Origin: Sarocladium kiliense
Taxonomy: Eukaryota > Ascomycota > Sordariomycetes > Hypocreales > Sarocladiaceae
Direction of reading: 5' to 3'
Length of the DNA stretch: 64,000 nt
NCBI GenBank assembly: GCA_030734395.1
Contig: JAUZTG010000048.1
Location: 1,736,001 to 1,800,000 of the forward strand
The notes under the pieces were generated by a model. The model did no database searches, was not told where the DNA came from, and was given only the letters and a program-made list of their open reading frames with translations. This document shows positions 11,705 to 22,731 of the stretch, one piece after another; position 1 is the stretch's first letter; every line of letters starts with the position of its first letter. A program made the translations under genes and the position numbers.

Positions 11705-12490
11705 CTACAGGAAAGCTCTCCTGGGGAAGCTGACTCCTTCCACAGCCGGCTCATCGACGAACCAGCTGCACCGATCACCTGCGCCCTCGTTGACAAGGGC
11801 ACAGGGCAACAAGTCATTCGAGTCGAAGATCTGCTTCATGACATCCTTCTTACCGCCACCGGTCGCGACGAAAGCGACGCGCACGGCATGGGTGACGACG
11901 GGAAGGGTCAGGGTGATGCGCTTCGGTGGCGGCTTGGGTGAGTCCTCAATAGGAGCGACCCAAGCATCGGTCTCGCGGAGGAGCGCGTGCCCAGGGAAGA
12001 GAGAGCAGGTGTGGCCGTCGGGGCCACAGCCGAGAAGGAGGAGATCGAAGATGGGAAGTCGAACGGAGTCGCGGCTAGCGAAGCTGTTGACAAGAACCTG
12101 CTCATACTGATCCGCCATCTCCTGCACATCATCCAAATGCTTGGTATCAATCGTATGCACAGTCGGCTTGCCCGCTTCCTCGGGAATCTTATCCAGCAGC
12201 TCTGCCTTCAATAGCGCATAGTTTGAGTCAGCATGGTCGAGCGGGACGGCACGCTCATCGGCGAAGAAGATCTCCCACTTGCTGAAGTCGAATTTATCGT
12301 CGGGGCCGGAGGAGGGAGCGAGGAGGGCGGCGGCGAGAGTCTTGGGGAGGGAACCGCCTGAGACGGCGACCTTGAAGACGCCGTGGCGGGCGAGGCCGGC
12401 GTTTTGGCTTTGGAGGATATAGGAGCGGAGGGCCGGGGCCAGGGCATCAACGCTGGGGAAGGCGTGGAGGTTGGGTTGTGTCTTGGGCAT
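11705..12490 (-). CDS. SOL: 6-phosphogluconolactonase
   Basis: This enzyme hydrolyses 6-phosphoglucono-1,5-lactone to 6-phosphogluconate, the second step of the oxidative pentose phosphate pathway, in the cytosol. The frame is a single exon of 261 residues, the usual length for the family. Family blocks are all present: VAVSGGSLPKTLA in the N-terminal phosphate-binding region, FFADERAVPLDHADSNY, and LLLGCGPDGHTCSLFPGH with the Asp-Gly-His active-site segment. Near the C-terminus TLTLPVV and VAFVATGGGKKD match the sugar-phosphate isomerase-like fold. The start MPKTQPNLHAF is the only sensible ATG. Yeasts have several copies (SOL1-4); which one this corresponds to cannot be assigned. Confidence 0.96.
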   Translation of the reverse strand: MPKTQPNLHAFPSVDALAPALRSYILQSQNAGLARHGVFKVAVSGGSLPKTLAAALLAPSSGPDDKFDFSKWEIFFADERAVPLDHADSNYALLKAELLDKIPEEAGKPTVHTIDTKHLDDVQEMADQYEQVLVNSFASRDSVRLPIFDLLLLGCGPDGHTCSLFPGHALLRETDAWVAPIEDSPKPPPKRITLTLPVVTHAVRVAFVATGGGKKDVMKQIFDSNDLLPCALVNEGAGDRCSWFVDEPAVEGVSFPRRAFL

Positions 12491-15400
12491 TGTGATTCGC
12501 TTGTTTGGGGACAGGCGCGAGTGAGAAGAGGATGGAAGCCGTTAGGTGCAAGGGTTGTGGGTAACGCGGTCGGCGATCAGCAGATGTGTGCCGGTCGGAC
12601 AATGGTGATGGACTTTAGTATGAGGTCTGAGAAATTTGGCGGGAAGAGGTTGAGAGAAGGCTGGCGAAGAGTAGGAGGAGGAGTGTCATTGGTGGCGGGG
12701 TCAGGCTGAGTGAGGCATATGCCAAAAAAGATTACCTATGGCGGGGTTGTTCTTGGCTGGTGCTAGCTATGCTGAGCTATGCTGTGGCCGGGACAGGGCA
12801 GTCGTATCTGGGATCTGGACGAGGAGATAGGGAAAACATGTGAGGAGAAGGGGTAAAAGTGACGGATCAACAGTGATTTGAGCATCGAACGAGAGACACA
12901 TGTCAGGTACGTCACTATTGGACGGTTTGTCGTCGTGGTGTGACCATGTAAGCACGCAAGTCAAGCTTAAGGTCAGAAGCCGTGTGAAGCTGTTGGTGCT
13001 GCGCGGAGCATGTGATTATCCCGCGGGGCTGAGTATAGGGTAGCTCAAGCTATTAGAGTTCGTCCAAAGATGGGGGGGAAAGCTGGGCCATTACTGGGCC
13101 ACATTATCATCGCGTTACCAGGACCAGACAAGCTTGGTGGATCAACTGTCCTCGATTGAAAAACGTCACTGGCACCTGGTCATCAATCAGTTGAAGACAA
13201 CGGCAATAAGCAATAACCAGCAGGGATATTTCCCATCATGGCGCTGTCTCCGCCATCAGTCCCACCATCACAAGTCATGTCCAGCAAGCATTGTCGAGTC
13301 AGACGAGCTGCACAAGGTGGCCATCGGATGCCCAAAAGCAGTAGGACCCTTGAAAGCTCCCCCCTGATTGCAATTTTGTTTTCGACGGCGAAGAAGAGGG
13401 GGGGGGGCCCTTAATCACGGGTGCATCGTGCTGAATCCTGTTCTGTTCTGGCAATTGAATGCATGGCACGACATGGGGTTTTGCCAACATGGACAGCGGC
13501 CAAGCGTGGCCACGTTCGATGACGTAGGGGCACATGTGCCCTCGCAACACGGGCTGATATGCGACAGCGCCGCAAATTACCTTACATGCAGTACTGGCGC
13601 AGCCTACGCCTCGTGTCGGTGGTGTGTCGGGAGAAGACGCATGTCTTGGCCACAAGGATCAAAGGTGTGCCGTGGTTTACATACGACCACACCTCTCCCA
13701 AAGACTGACCAGTCACGGATCCTCACTGGCGTATCCGCCGGAGCAAAGGCCACGGTAAGCTCTGCGCCGTCGTTCAAGAGGTTTTTGCCACTCTGGGTTG
13801 ATGCCTGATCCAGGGTCCTCTTTCTTGGTGGGATTTGCGGCGTTGATTGCGAGGGTTTTATAGGACAATTGATGCTTCTGAAAAATCGCATGACGAATTG
13901 CATGTAACGGTTGAATAAAGTTTCATTAGTAGTTACAGGGGCGTCATAGTGACGGGCATGGCCTCTGTGGGCAGCTTCGAGTCGCCAGCAGAGCCCTGAA
14001 GATGACTTCGCCCCTCTCTATCATTCCAGTCTCCAGCGCAACAACATCCCCCCTCCCTCCACAGCGGATGCTCACTGTAGAGCCTGAAAGGAGGGGGAGG
14101 GGTAGCAAGGCACTCAGTCCAGCTGACCTATGCTGTGTTTCTCTTGTCTGACCCCCGCGATCGAACAGGAAAAAGAGTCGAGACTGTGGTTACCAAGAGG
14201 CACAACTGGCAACATGATCAAAGGGTCCTGCAGTGGCCCTGCGATGGCCATGGCACCCTCACCTTCGCCGCAATCGAGACAGGCACAAAGCAGGGAACCA
14301 AGCCTTGTGCATCATCCCGCAGTCGCCCTACGCTGCATCCAGGCAAGCCTTGACTGGGATTCTGTTGAACTATTGGGAACCGCAACCCGAAGGAAACGGC
14401 ACGACACGCAAGGCCAACCAGTAGACAGTTGACTACCTTGCGGGAGAGGTCCTGACCACGCGATAGGTAGGTAAGGTAGCTTTCCCTCTGGACCGTCCGA
14501 GCCCTCAGAAGCAACTGGATCCTCCCAGTCCCTTGCCTCGCATTACCTGCAGACTCGCCATCGTCCTCAACCCCACCATCGAACCCACTCCTCCCACCAC
14601 CAGCATCATCGTCACCACCAACTTCCTCCATCAATCTCAGCCTTCCAGCCAACGACCGTCCACCGAGCCAGCCACTCTTCGCCTCCCTCTCCGTCCAATC
14701 CGCCTCGGGACCTAGTCTTTCCAGACTGCCTCTCCACAGTCTTTGCTTTGTTTGGAATCCCTGGGGGCCCTTCTAATCCTGGTTTCCCACCACACCCGAA
14801 CCCACCTTTGGACCCTGGATTCTCCAGTTTCTTTCCGCCAGTCTGCAAAATCGAATTCCCATCCACCTCATCATAGCTGGTCTTTCCGGAAAGTGTGATT
14901 CATGATTTTCGATTCCCTGTGATCGGCATTCTCTTACCTTTCCCTCTTTTCCACCGCGGCCCTTCCTTTTTTTGACACGCACACACGTCTCTTTTCCCCT
15001 GGCAAACCCACCTGACCTCTCGCTTCTTGGTGCTGATCCTTCCCACGCACAGCTGGGTATGTGGCTCCCTCACACTGAACGTCCTTCTTGTCCCGGTGTC
15101 TTGCTGGCTGACCCTGACTTACTTTGGGTAAGGCAGATCTTGTCCTTCCTCGGTCAACTTTTTTTTTTATTAACCAGCGCATGTGCCTCAGCTTGCGCAG
15201 CTGTGCCCCGCGATCTCTTCACTCTGACATCGTCATGAGCTCTCGCTGAGCTTGAGAACCCCAACTATCAATCCCACCAGGGCAATTGTGTTGGTCCCTC
15301 GCCCAGGGGATCGCCAACTTTGACGCCTTATCGTTAGGCTTTTAGAGGTTCGTTCTGTTTGTGGCAAGTTAGGATCCTGAGAGCCACACGCACCTCGAGG

Positions 15401-15536
15401 ACTGTGTGATCCTCATCCGCCAGTCGTTCTCATGCTGACGTGACCGTTGCGCAGGCCGACGACATCAGCTTCCCTCAGGGCAGTATTAGAGTGTAGACCA
15501 TTTTGCTTCGCGCCAAAAACTACGACACACTGCGCC
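12491..15536. other. 3-kb intergenic region with long pyrimidine-rich leader
   Basis: No credible gene is visible. A run of ten G occurs at 13398-13407 and a run of ten T at 15159-15168. From about 14520 to 15440 the plus strand is strongly CT-rich, which I read as the promoter and long 5' leader of the SET-domain gene at 15537. Open frames in 13.1-13.9 kb overlap on both strands and lack domain signatures. Confidence 0.45.
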
Positions 15537-17267
15537 ATGGGCCACGTTCCGAGTACCGCATCGACTGAGACGCCACCCTCCTTCATGGAGGACGCTCGCA
15601 CCGAGAAGCTGCTCGAGCGGCGACAACAGCTGAACGATGCACTCGCCAGCCTACCGTATGACCTGATCCTGTACCTGGAACGGGCTGTGGTTCATGCGGA
15701 TCTGGCTTACCCCGACCTCGCCGCCGGGGACGCATATAGAGCGCTGCTTCTCACCGACGAAGTTTCCAATGAAGGATTCGAATACCACGAACAAGCTGTC
15801 GAGGCTCTGCAAATGTACCTCGGTCAGCCGGTCTCCGAGGTTCTTGCCTTCGGTGATCTATCCAATGACTGGATCCCTTATATGAGCGGCGACCCTGCTC
15901 AGGGTGCAGTCGCTGCTCAAGACCTGGCGAAGCTAGCTTCCGTTCGCGCCTTTCAGGTGCTGGCTATGAGCCTGCTTCTTTGCGGCTGCCTCAGGAGTGC
16001 AGCGACTTTCTGCGAGCGCGGCCTGGCGGTGTCTCCAGAAAATAAGGATCTCCTCGACACAAAGAAACATATTGACCTCGTCGCTCGACGAAAGTTGAAG
16101 CGCGATACGTATGAGGTGAGCGACCTTCCAGACTATGGACTGGTCCGTCGCGAGGTGTACCCGTGGAACACATATGAGCAAGACCGATACTCCGAGGACG
16201 CACTGCGAGTTCTGAACAAGGATTTGCAGTCCATGGCACCGAAGTGTGCCGTGCAGGTCGCCGACTTGCCGGTTCTTCTGGAAGGCGCGAGTGACACGGA
16301 CGGGTACGAGATAATACCCACTTGTAAGCAGCTTGGTGTGTTTGCGCAGGACGATATCGAGCCGGGGGAAGTTGTTCTCCGGGAGTATTCCTTGATGACT
16401 GCAAATAACAGGCTCAAGGACCCTGTGTGCGATGCCTGTAGCGGGGAGCTGCCGTCACTTGGCGGCGCCGTCGAACCCGTAGGCTGTGAGGAGTGTCCCG
16501 ACACTGTCTTTTGTAGTCAGTTCTGTCACGATCAGGCACAAAAGTGCTACCATCCGGCAGTGTGTGACAAGGACGTCGATGCTATCGCGAAGGATCCGGA
16601 GGCTAGTGAAGCAGACGAGACACTGTATCTTCTGCTTCTTTCTCGCGCACTAGCGCTGGCCGCTCATCAGAAAGTCCATCCCTTGGATGTGCGCGAGGTC
16701 CGCTTCATTTGGGGCGACTTTGTGTCCACGAGTTCCAACGAGATTGATCTGTCGCCCAAGGCAGGCCCACCGCCGACGTGGACACTTCCATTCTCATTCA
16801 AGTATAATATCGAAACGCCACTTCACATCCTGGAGAAGATGGATATCGACATCTTTGCCTCGCCGCAGTACGATCTGTGGGTTCTCAACACCTTGTATGC
16901 GAAGTTCCGAGGTACAGCATCAGCACGCAAGAGCTTGGTGGACGGTCGGCCAGATGTCGCAGCTGTGCATCCGTACTGGTGTCTTGCAAACCATGACTGC
17001 GATCCGAATGTGACATGGGACTGGGGCGGTAGGATGGTATTGAAAGCGAGGGAGACGCGGGTCGTCGACGGGCGTGCTGGAGGAATCAAACGAGGGGAGG
17101 AGATCCTGAATCATTACTGCGATATCGATCTGCCGGTGCAGCAGCGCCGGGAATGGGCGAGAGGGAGTCTTGGTGGTTGGTGCATGTGCAAGCGATGTCG
17201 AACAGAGGCATCGGCCGAGGAAGCAGCCGTCACGAGTAACGGAACTTCAACCAACGGTACATCTTGA
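15537..17267 (+). CDS. SET-domain protein of the SMYD-like (SET/MYND) type
   Basis: The single exon gives 576 residues from the ATG at 15537 (GCGCCATGGGC). The frame extends upstream but lacks an earlier ATG. Residues 20 to about 190 are TPR-like helices. The SET domain starts near 256 (GYEIIPTCKQLGVFAQDDIE) and is split by a zinc-finger insert at about 297-342, with Cys pairs CDAC, CEEC, CSQFCH and HPAVC, in MYND fashion. The catalytic half shows NHDCDPN near 484 and EEILNHYCDID near 521-531, the N-H-x-C and Y motifs of SET methyltransferases. A post-SET CMCKRC follows. The enzyme probably transfers methyl groups to lysine; the substrate is unknown. It could equally be a non-histone lysine methyltransferase. 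Confidence 0.88.
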   Translation: MGHVPSTASTETPPSFMEDARTEKLLERRQQLNDALASLPYDLILYLERAVVHADLAYPDLAAGDAYRALLLTDEVSNEGFEYHEQAVEALQMYLGQPVSEVLAFGDLSNDWIPYMSGDPAQGAVAAQDLAKLASVRAFQVLAMSLLLCGCLRSAATFCERGLAVSPENKDLLDTKKHIDLVARRKLKRDTYEVSDLPDYGLVRREVYPWNTYEQDRYSEDALRVLNKDLQSMAPKCAVQVADLPVLLEGASDTDGYEIIPTCKQLGVFAQDDIEPGEVVLREYSLMTANNRLKDPVCDACSGELPSLGGAVEPVGCEECPDTVFCSQFCHDQAQKCYHPAVCDKDVDAIAKDPEASEADETLYLLLLSRALALAAHQKVHPLDVREVRFIWGDFVSTSSNEIDLSPKAGPPPTWTLPFSFKYNIETPLHILEKMDIDIFASPQYDLWVLNTLYAKFRGTASARKSLVDGRPDVAAVHPYWCLANHDCDPNVTWDWGGRMVLKARETRVVDGRAGGIKRGEEILNHYCDIDLPVQQRREWARGSLGGWCMCKRCRTEASAEEAAVTSNGTSTNGTS

Positions 17268-18207
17268 GTGAACGGGATCGGGTAGGCCATGTTTTGAGTC
17301 GTTGACAGATCAATTCGGTGGACTCTTGGATCTGGGGGTCTCTCTGTTTCAATATGTATGAGCGGCAAACGGGCGCATAGAATATACGAGGAAAGCGCAA
17401 TGATTTTCCTTGCTTCAGCAACAAATGATAACAAACGAACACATAATGATTTGAATGTGACTTGATAAGTGAAACTGTGAATAAATGGCTGGTGATGTTG
17501 AAAGGAGAAGGGCGCTGACCTGGGTAAGAGTACAAGATATGTAAGAATAAGGTGGCGCGCGGTGCCCGATGCAAGGTGTAGAAGAAAGCGCGAGAAGGCG
17601 AGAACGGGGGAGGTCGGCAGGACATGGGAGTTGGATGGGAATGGGGAAACCCCCAGACTTTCCCATCCATCTGAAAACCGGGATTTTGCCAGATTCCCAC
17701 TGTTCAGGTCGCCCAGGCATTTTGCAGGTTCGTATTTGCTGACTGTCCACTTGCACACACCACACACATGCAAGACACACACGACGCACACAGCCGCGGC
17801 GCGGCGCTACAAGCGTACGTATCCGGAGGGAAGGTTGTGCTTGTGGACTTGGACTTGACAGGGTTGGTTTGGCACTATTGATTGTTGATCTTGAGGCGGG
17901 ACGCGAAGAAGGTCGATCAGTGGATGACGTCTTGTGTGATGAGTCTGAGAGAATAATGGGAATGTTGGGATGTAGGAGTTTGATGTAGTAGTCGATCAGC
18001 AGCTATGACGTGCGGTGATGACTCGGTCGAGGCATCTCGTCCAATCGGTGCATCCAGGCCCAGCAGCCTTTCCTTTGCTGATCGCATTATGGACGTTATA
18101 TCCGCTCTTCTACTGCTCTTCGGAATCATCCTCCGCCTCATCACCAATGGTTTCCCTGTTCAATGCATCCTCAAGCAAACCATCGAGCCCAGCCTGAATC
18201 ACAGCCA
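17268..18207. other. Convergent intergenic region
   Basis: This stretch separates the stop of the SET gene from the stop of the F-box gene. It carries A/T-rich segments at 17350-17500 and a CA-rich patch at 17750-17790. No frame resembles a protein. Confidence 0.45.
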
Positions 18208-19629
18208 TCAGCTGCCTTGGTCATGCTCCCCTGCATCGTCGACGCCGTACTCCTTCGGCCCATATTTGTCCCCAAGCATCTTCAATGTCGCTGTTGAAAT
18301 CACTACCCGCCATGGCTGAATCTCCATATCCCTATGCGCGTACCAAAATGCCAGTTCCTGCTCAATCCGTTCCAGGTTCAGGCGACTATTTACCAGCCGC
18401 TCTGTGTCCCAAAAGACGAATAACATCTTTAGCAGCCCAGATTCAGTGGGATCGATGAATGTATCCTGCCAAAACTCATCTGAGCCTCTGAATGACTCGT
18501 AGAATCCGTTTGGCCCGAGAAGGTCGTCTGGTTGGTATGCCGGTGGGTTTGCGGGCTCTCGTCGAAGGTGCCTTCGTTTGATGCTGGCCAGAATATCCCA
18601 TAGAAATACCTGGTCAGATGAGCCTTTCGTGTATCTCATCATCTCACACCGTCGATCGACACTTGTTTCTGGGGAAATCAGCTCTTCTAAGAACTCGACA
18701 CCGAGAGTACCAAGACGAAGCAATCCCTCATCCAAATCACCACTGTCTCTTGCCTCCCAACCGAACATGCGGAGCTGGGTCGTTCCAATATCAACTGAAG
18801 GAATTGGAGCTACACCTTGGCCTGGCTGTGGGCTTGTCCCGTCGAGTCCTTGGATTACGTGTGCCTTGAGCTCGCGGTGGAGTTGCAGATCTATCTGCAC
18901 CCACAAGTCCGTTGCCTTGAAGTCAAAGTATTGCACTAGACACGCAAGTTCTTCGACTTCCCATGGCTGGAGGTTGCCTGGGAATATATCTGGTAGCATG
19001 GCTACGGCGAGGGGGACTCCACCCCAGGGTCCTCTGCCGATAGATAGGTGTTTGAAAGCCTTTGAGAATATCTCAAGGCGGTAAACGGCTTTTTCGAGAC
19101 GGCCTTGTTCACTTCGACTGAGTCGCAGGAGTTGCTGTTGACTACCGCTGGCTCGTTTCGATTGCCCAGTCGCCAAGAGCTGTAATTGCGTTCCCTCTGA
19201 TCGTCCTGAGACCCGCTGCCAACGTGGGCTGAGAAGAGGCATAAGGTCTCCAATCAGATGGTTGATGATCCGGTCGACAAAACCATGGAGCTTAACGATT
19301 CGTACGACATCCTCGTAGCTGGAAGGACATCGCGGTTTGCAATTCCCTAACACATTAGCAGTCATGAACCTTGCCATGATTGCCTGACGCTCATGCATCG
19401 ACTCGACTCTGCGGACATCAGGAATGTTGACAGAGGCAGCTGCATATCGCAAGGAGCTAGGGTTGACAGAGCGCTGTAAGACAGACCACAGAACTGTTTC
19501 TCGCCTCTCGTTGAAGCCCGACCAGCATCGTCGAAAAGTGCGGAGCAGTGAAGATAGATCGTGCAACGAGTCGACGGATTGCATGACGCCAAGCAGCAGC
19601 TCCGTCGGCAGGGTCTCAAACCTGGGCAT
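18208..19629 (-). CDS. F-box-like protein
   Basis: One exon encodes 473 residues. The N-terminus (residues 4-40) reads FETLPTELLLGVMQSVDSLH followed by DLSSLLRT. This matches the short F-box helix-turn pattern (LP-E-L-IL) found at the start of many fungal proteins of unknown role. The remainder is a helical, mostly acidic region with no known repeat, and includes WEVEELACLVQYFDFKATDL. Such proteins can link substrates to Skp1 in an SCF ubiquitin ligase, but in filamentous fungi they form a large divergent set and few have been studied. The F-box call rests only on the first 40 residues. Confidence 0.75.
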   Translation of the reverse strand: MPRFETLPTELLLGVMQSVDSLHDLSSLLRTFRRCWSGFNERRETVLWSVLQRSVNPSSLRYAAASVNIPDVRRVESMHERQAIMARFMTANVLGNCKPRCPSSYEDVVRIVKLHGFVDRIINHLIGDLMPLLSPRWQRVSGRSEGTQLQLLATGQSKRASGSQQQLLRLSRSEQGRLEKAVYRLEIFSKAFKHLSIGRGPWGGVPLAVAMLPDIFPGNLQPWEVEELACLVQYFDFKATDLWVQIDLQLHRELKAHVIQGLDGTSPQPGQGVAPIPSVDIGTTQLRMFGWEARDSGDLDEGLLRLGTLGVEFLEELISPETSVDRRCEMMRYTKGSSDQVFLWDILASIKRRHLRREPANPPAYQPDDLLGPNGFYESFRGSDEFWQDTFIDPTESGLLKMLFVFWDTERLVNSRLNLERIEQELAFWYAHRDMEIQPWRVVISTATLKMLGDKYGPKEYGVDDAGEHDQGS

Positions 19630-20007
19630 GCTTTAATTTCATGTGTAGATGGGAAGCAGGTTGCAAACATCTGATGATGGCCAGCGCATCATTAAGGATA
19701 TGACCGTCGGTGAGAAGAAGGGAGGAAGAGAATAGACAAGTCAAAGAGGCAAAGGCAGAGGCAGAATGGAACAATGATAATTATTAAATAGGATGAAGGT
19801 ATCATGGACTGCATTTGCGCTACTTAGACTCATGGATGCTAAGATTGAAGGTAAGGCACTCAAGGTTCACCTAGCATAGACTTAGGATCAAGCCTGTATC
19901 GTCGCAAATGTATAATATGATACCAGGAAACCTGTTTTTATCGCGGTCAACCCATTCAGAAAGCGCTGCTGATCCCAAATGCAAAATTCTTTTGCTCTCT
20001 GTGCAAC
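19630..20007. other. Intergenic spacer
   Basis: This stretch contains the promoter side of the F-box gene and the 3' side of the calponin-homology gene. It is A/T-rich around 19770-19800. No coding signal is seen. Confidence 0.4.
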
Positions 20008-22112
20008 TTACTTTGACCCTGGCAGTGGTCTTGGTCCCACGATCTGCCTCCTCCCAGCCCCGATCCCTTGACCACCTTTGTTCTGGCTATCTCCTCCAGT
20101 ATACCCACTCCACTGCCCGACATCCCAGCGGCCTCCAATACCTCCTCCGATACCGTCGACTCCATCTCCGCTGCGCGCGGCGGCGGCAGTCTCCTTCTGA
20201 GCCTCTTCCCACTCCTGCTGTCTCTGCCGCTCCATCTCCATTTCGCGTTCGAGAAGTGACTTTGACGCCCAGCCACCAGCCTTGGTCTGAGTTTGTGACT
20301 GCGCTCGTCGGCGGTCCTCTGCGTCTTGCTCTGCTGAGCCACCAAGCTCGCGTGACCAGGTCTGTTGAGGCGAGGCTTGCGGTGGCGCTTGGTTGCGAGA
20401 CAGGAATCGGTCTGTGCGGTTGGCTTGGCTAGGTGGTGAGGTGAATGGCGAAGAGCGCTGCTGAGCCGGCGCAGAGGGAGCGGGTGAGCTGTCCGTCGCA
20501 AAGCTTCTTTGTTGAGATGGAGGAGATGCATAGGTTGCGGGATCAGGCAGTGGCCGGCCACCAGTATTATGGGTTCTGACCTTCGGTGTTGAGGTGGGAT
20601 CGGGGAGCGGTCGTGGTGACTTGACTGGCGGAGATGACATCGGTTCTGGTGTTTTTGAAGTCGCTTGCTGATGTTGTTGCCACTCTGTGCGCAGGATCTC
20701 CCTCTCATCCCTCGACCACGAATCCTGACGGCTCGGAGGTCGAGCCGGCCTGCTCCTAGATCTGGACCGGGCTTTCTTGTCGCTGCTCGGCGCAGGACGT
20801 GGTCTTCCTTGCCGCTCACGCTCATATTCCGCTTCTCGCTGTCGGGCTAGCTCCAGTTCCTTCTCCAGCTCCTTCACCCGATCGCTGTAGTTGTCACTGC
20901 TGTTCTTCTGAATTTCTCCCTGCTCAGCTTGATACTGGCTGAGGTATTGGCCGCGTAGTCGAGCATCGCTGTTACCCCTGGAGCGAGCCTTCTGCTCTTT
21001 GAGACGGGCTTCAGCCTCCTCTTCTTCCCTGCGACGCTTCTCTTCCGTCAACTTCCATTGCCGTTCTTCTTCTTCCCACCTTCGCTTCTCATCCTCTGCC
21101 TTTCGGCGCTCTTCTTCCCTCAATCGCTGCGTCTCTTCTTCCCAGCGGCGCTCTTCCTCAATCCGTGCACGCTCCTCTTCCTCTTGGCGCCTTCGCTCCT
21201 CGTCTTCAGCCTCTTGTCGAATGCGCTCCTCCTCGGCCTCCTTCTCGCGCCTAAGCTTTTCCTTTTCTGCAAGGCTGGGGACGTGTGGACCAGCACTAGT
21301 GATCTGTCTCCGACCTCCGAAGGAGATACCAAGATTGCCCTGACTTGCACCTCCCATGTAGCCATACTGGGCAATGTTCCAAGCAGGCGAGGTAGCACCT
21401 TCATGTGCCTTCTTGCTCCAACTAGTGACAGGACCCGGTGAACTAGAACCATTTGTTGGGCTCTTCGTGGGGCTCCATCGTCCTGATCCCGACTCTCCTG
21501 TCCTGGAGGGCAAGACTGGCTTGGTACCACCGTAAGCGGACGATGCGTTGCTGGTAACCGACAATCCACGGTCCCTAGCTGTTGGGGTTGCCGGTCCGGT
21601 CTTCTGTGGGCTGATGGCTCCAGATCGACCTTTGCCGATCGCTGTCGGGAAATTTTGTGGGTTTACCGCATTGGCAGCCCTGCTGAATGCACCCAGGCAC
21701 TGAAGAACTTGGGCTGGGTCTTTTTGCTCGTACAAGTCGACAGTTAAGAATGTGTCGTGCTGGTGGAGGTTCAATGGCGGGGATTGGCATGCGCGCAGAA
21801 AGTGTGAGATATTCTCCATCTGGACGAAAGGCATCGGCGACTGCTTGTATTTGATTCCGGGTGCTGGTATGGCTAGGTTGACAAGTCTGCGCGACTAGGG
21901 TCAGCACCTATGGACGACGGCTTCATCCTCTGCCATGGCACTTACTTGCAGAGCGCAACTCCATCTTTCAGTCCTTCCAAAAGGTCAGACGACGGCAGCT
22001 TCTCTCTCAATGTCTCTTCGACCCAGCTCCGTGCCTCATTCGCTGCGGCTGGTGTATATTTATCGAGGCGCATTTTGCGCAAGTCTTTGTCGAGCGACGA
22101 TACCGACGCCAT
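20008..22112 (-). CDS. Calponin-homology (transgelin/Scp1-like) actin-binding protein, long form
   Basis: Two exons, 22112-21946 and 21886-20008, are joined by a 59-nt intron (GTAAGT to GCAG) and give 681 residues. Residues 24 to about 130 are a single calponin-homology domain: EARSWVEETL, DLLEGLKDGVALCKLVNL across the splice, FVQMENISHFLRAC, and FLTVDLYEQKDPAQVLQCL. Near residue 230 the segment YGYMGGASQGNLGISFGGRR resembles a calponin family repeat, as in yeast Scp1. The rest is a Glu/Arg-rich heptad region of about 150 residues, probably coiled coil, and then a Pro/Ser-rich tail. Yeast Scp1 is about 200 residues, so the long extension is a fungal elaboration. It probably bundles or stabilises actin. 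It diverges from the complex I factor, with starts 620 bp apart. Confidence 0.88.
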
Positions 22113-22731
22113 GGTTGCTGTATGTGTTGTAGAAGTCAAGAAAAGGTCGATGAGAAAGACTCGGATCGATGACGTGCGTATGTATTGTTGTTTCAGTACT
22201 GTAATGCGACCTCTCGCGTGTCGCCTGGTCCGTACGCTGCCGCCTCGAGGCTTACGTGCTCAACAGGGCGAGGAGGGGCAGTTTGTGGTGGTTGGAATGT
22301 TTGTCGTTGTCGCAGGCAATCAGCGTCTGGGCGGTTGTCGCATCACAGGCAGTCGAGGTGCATAGGACGGTCGAATGCTGGGAGAATCTGTGTGAGATGA
22401 GGAAATTCAATGCAGATCGCTGTCAATGCAGAGAAAAGTGTTCCGTCTGTGCCGCTGGGGCAGGAAGAGGAGGATTAGGCTGCTCGTTAATGCGAGAAGT
22501 GACTATAGCGGCGGGCCAGCATGACGTGGGCTGGGGTGGCTGGTGATGCTGAGGTGGGCGGTGGCTGGTGTGGCATTGTGGCGCAAACTTCCGTCAGTGT
22601 CGTCACCACTTTGGGTCTAGCGCCGTCAATTAGACATCAACGGAGCTGGTCGCCGCCATCGAAATCCAACGTCTCGAGTCCTCGCATCGTCCATATTTCA
22701 GGATACAGCGCCGTCCTCTGCCACTTCCCTC
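22113..22731. promoter_or_regulatory. Divergent promoter region (calponin-homology gene / complex I assembly factor)
   Basis: The 619 bp between two divergent starts must hold both promoters. No frame in it looks coding. I cannot identify specific binding sites. Confidence 0.4.

Noticed and set aside
13398..13407. Run of ten G
   Set aside because: A simple homopolymer in non-coding sequence; no surrounding G-tract spacing that would make a strong quadruplex claim.
13679..13760. Sequence starting ACATACGACCA, resembling the first bases of fungal 5S rRNA
   Set aside because: The similarity ends after about 12 bases; the internal control region and the 3' half of 5S rRNA are absent.
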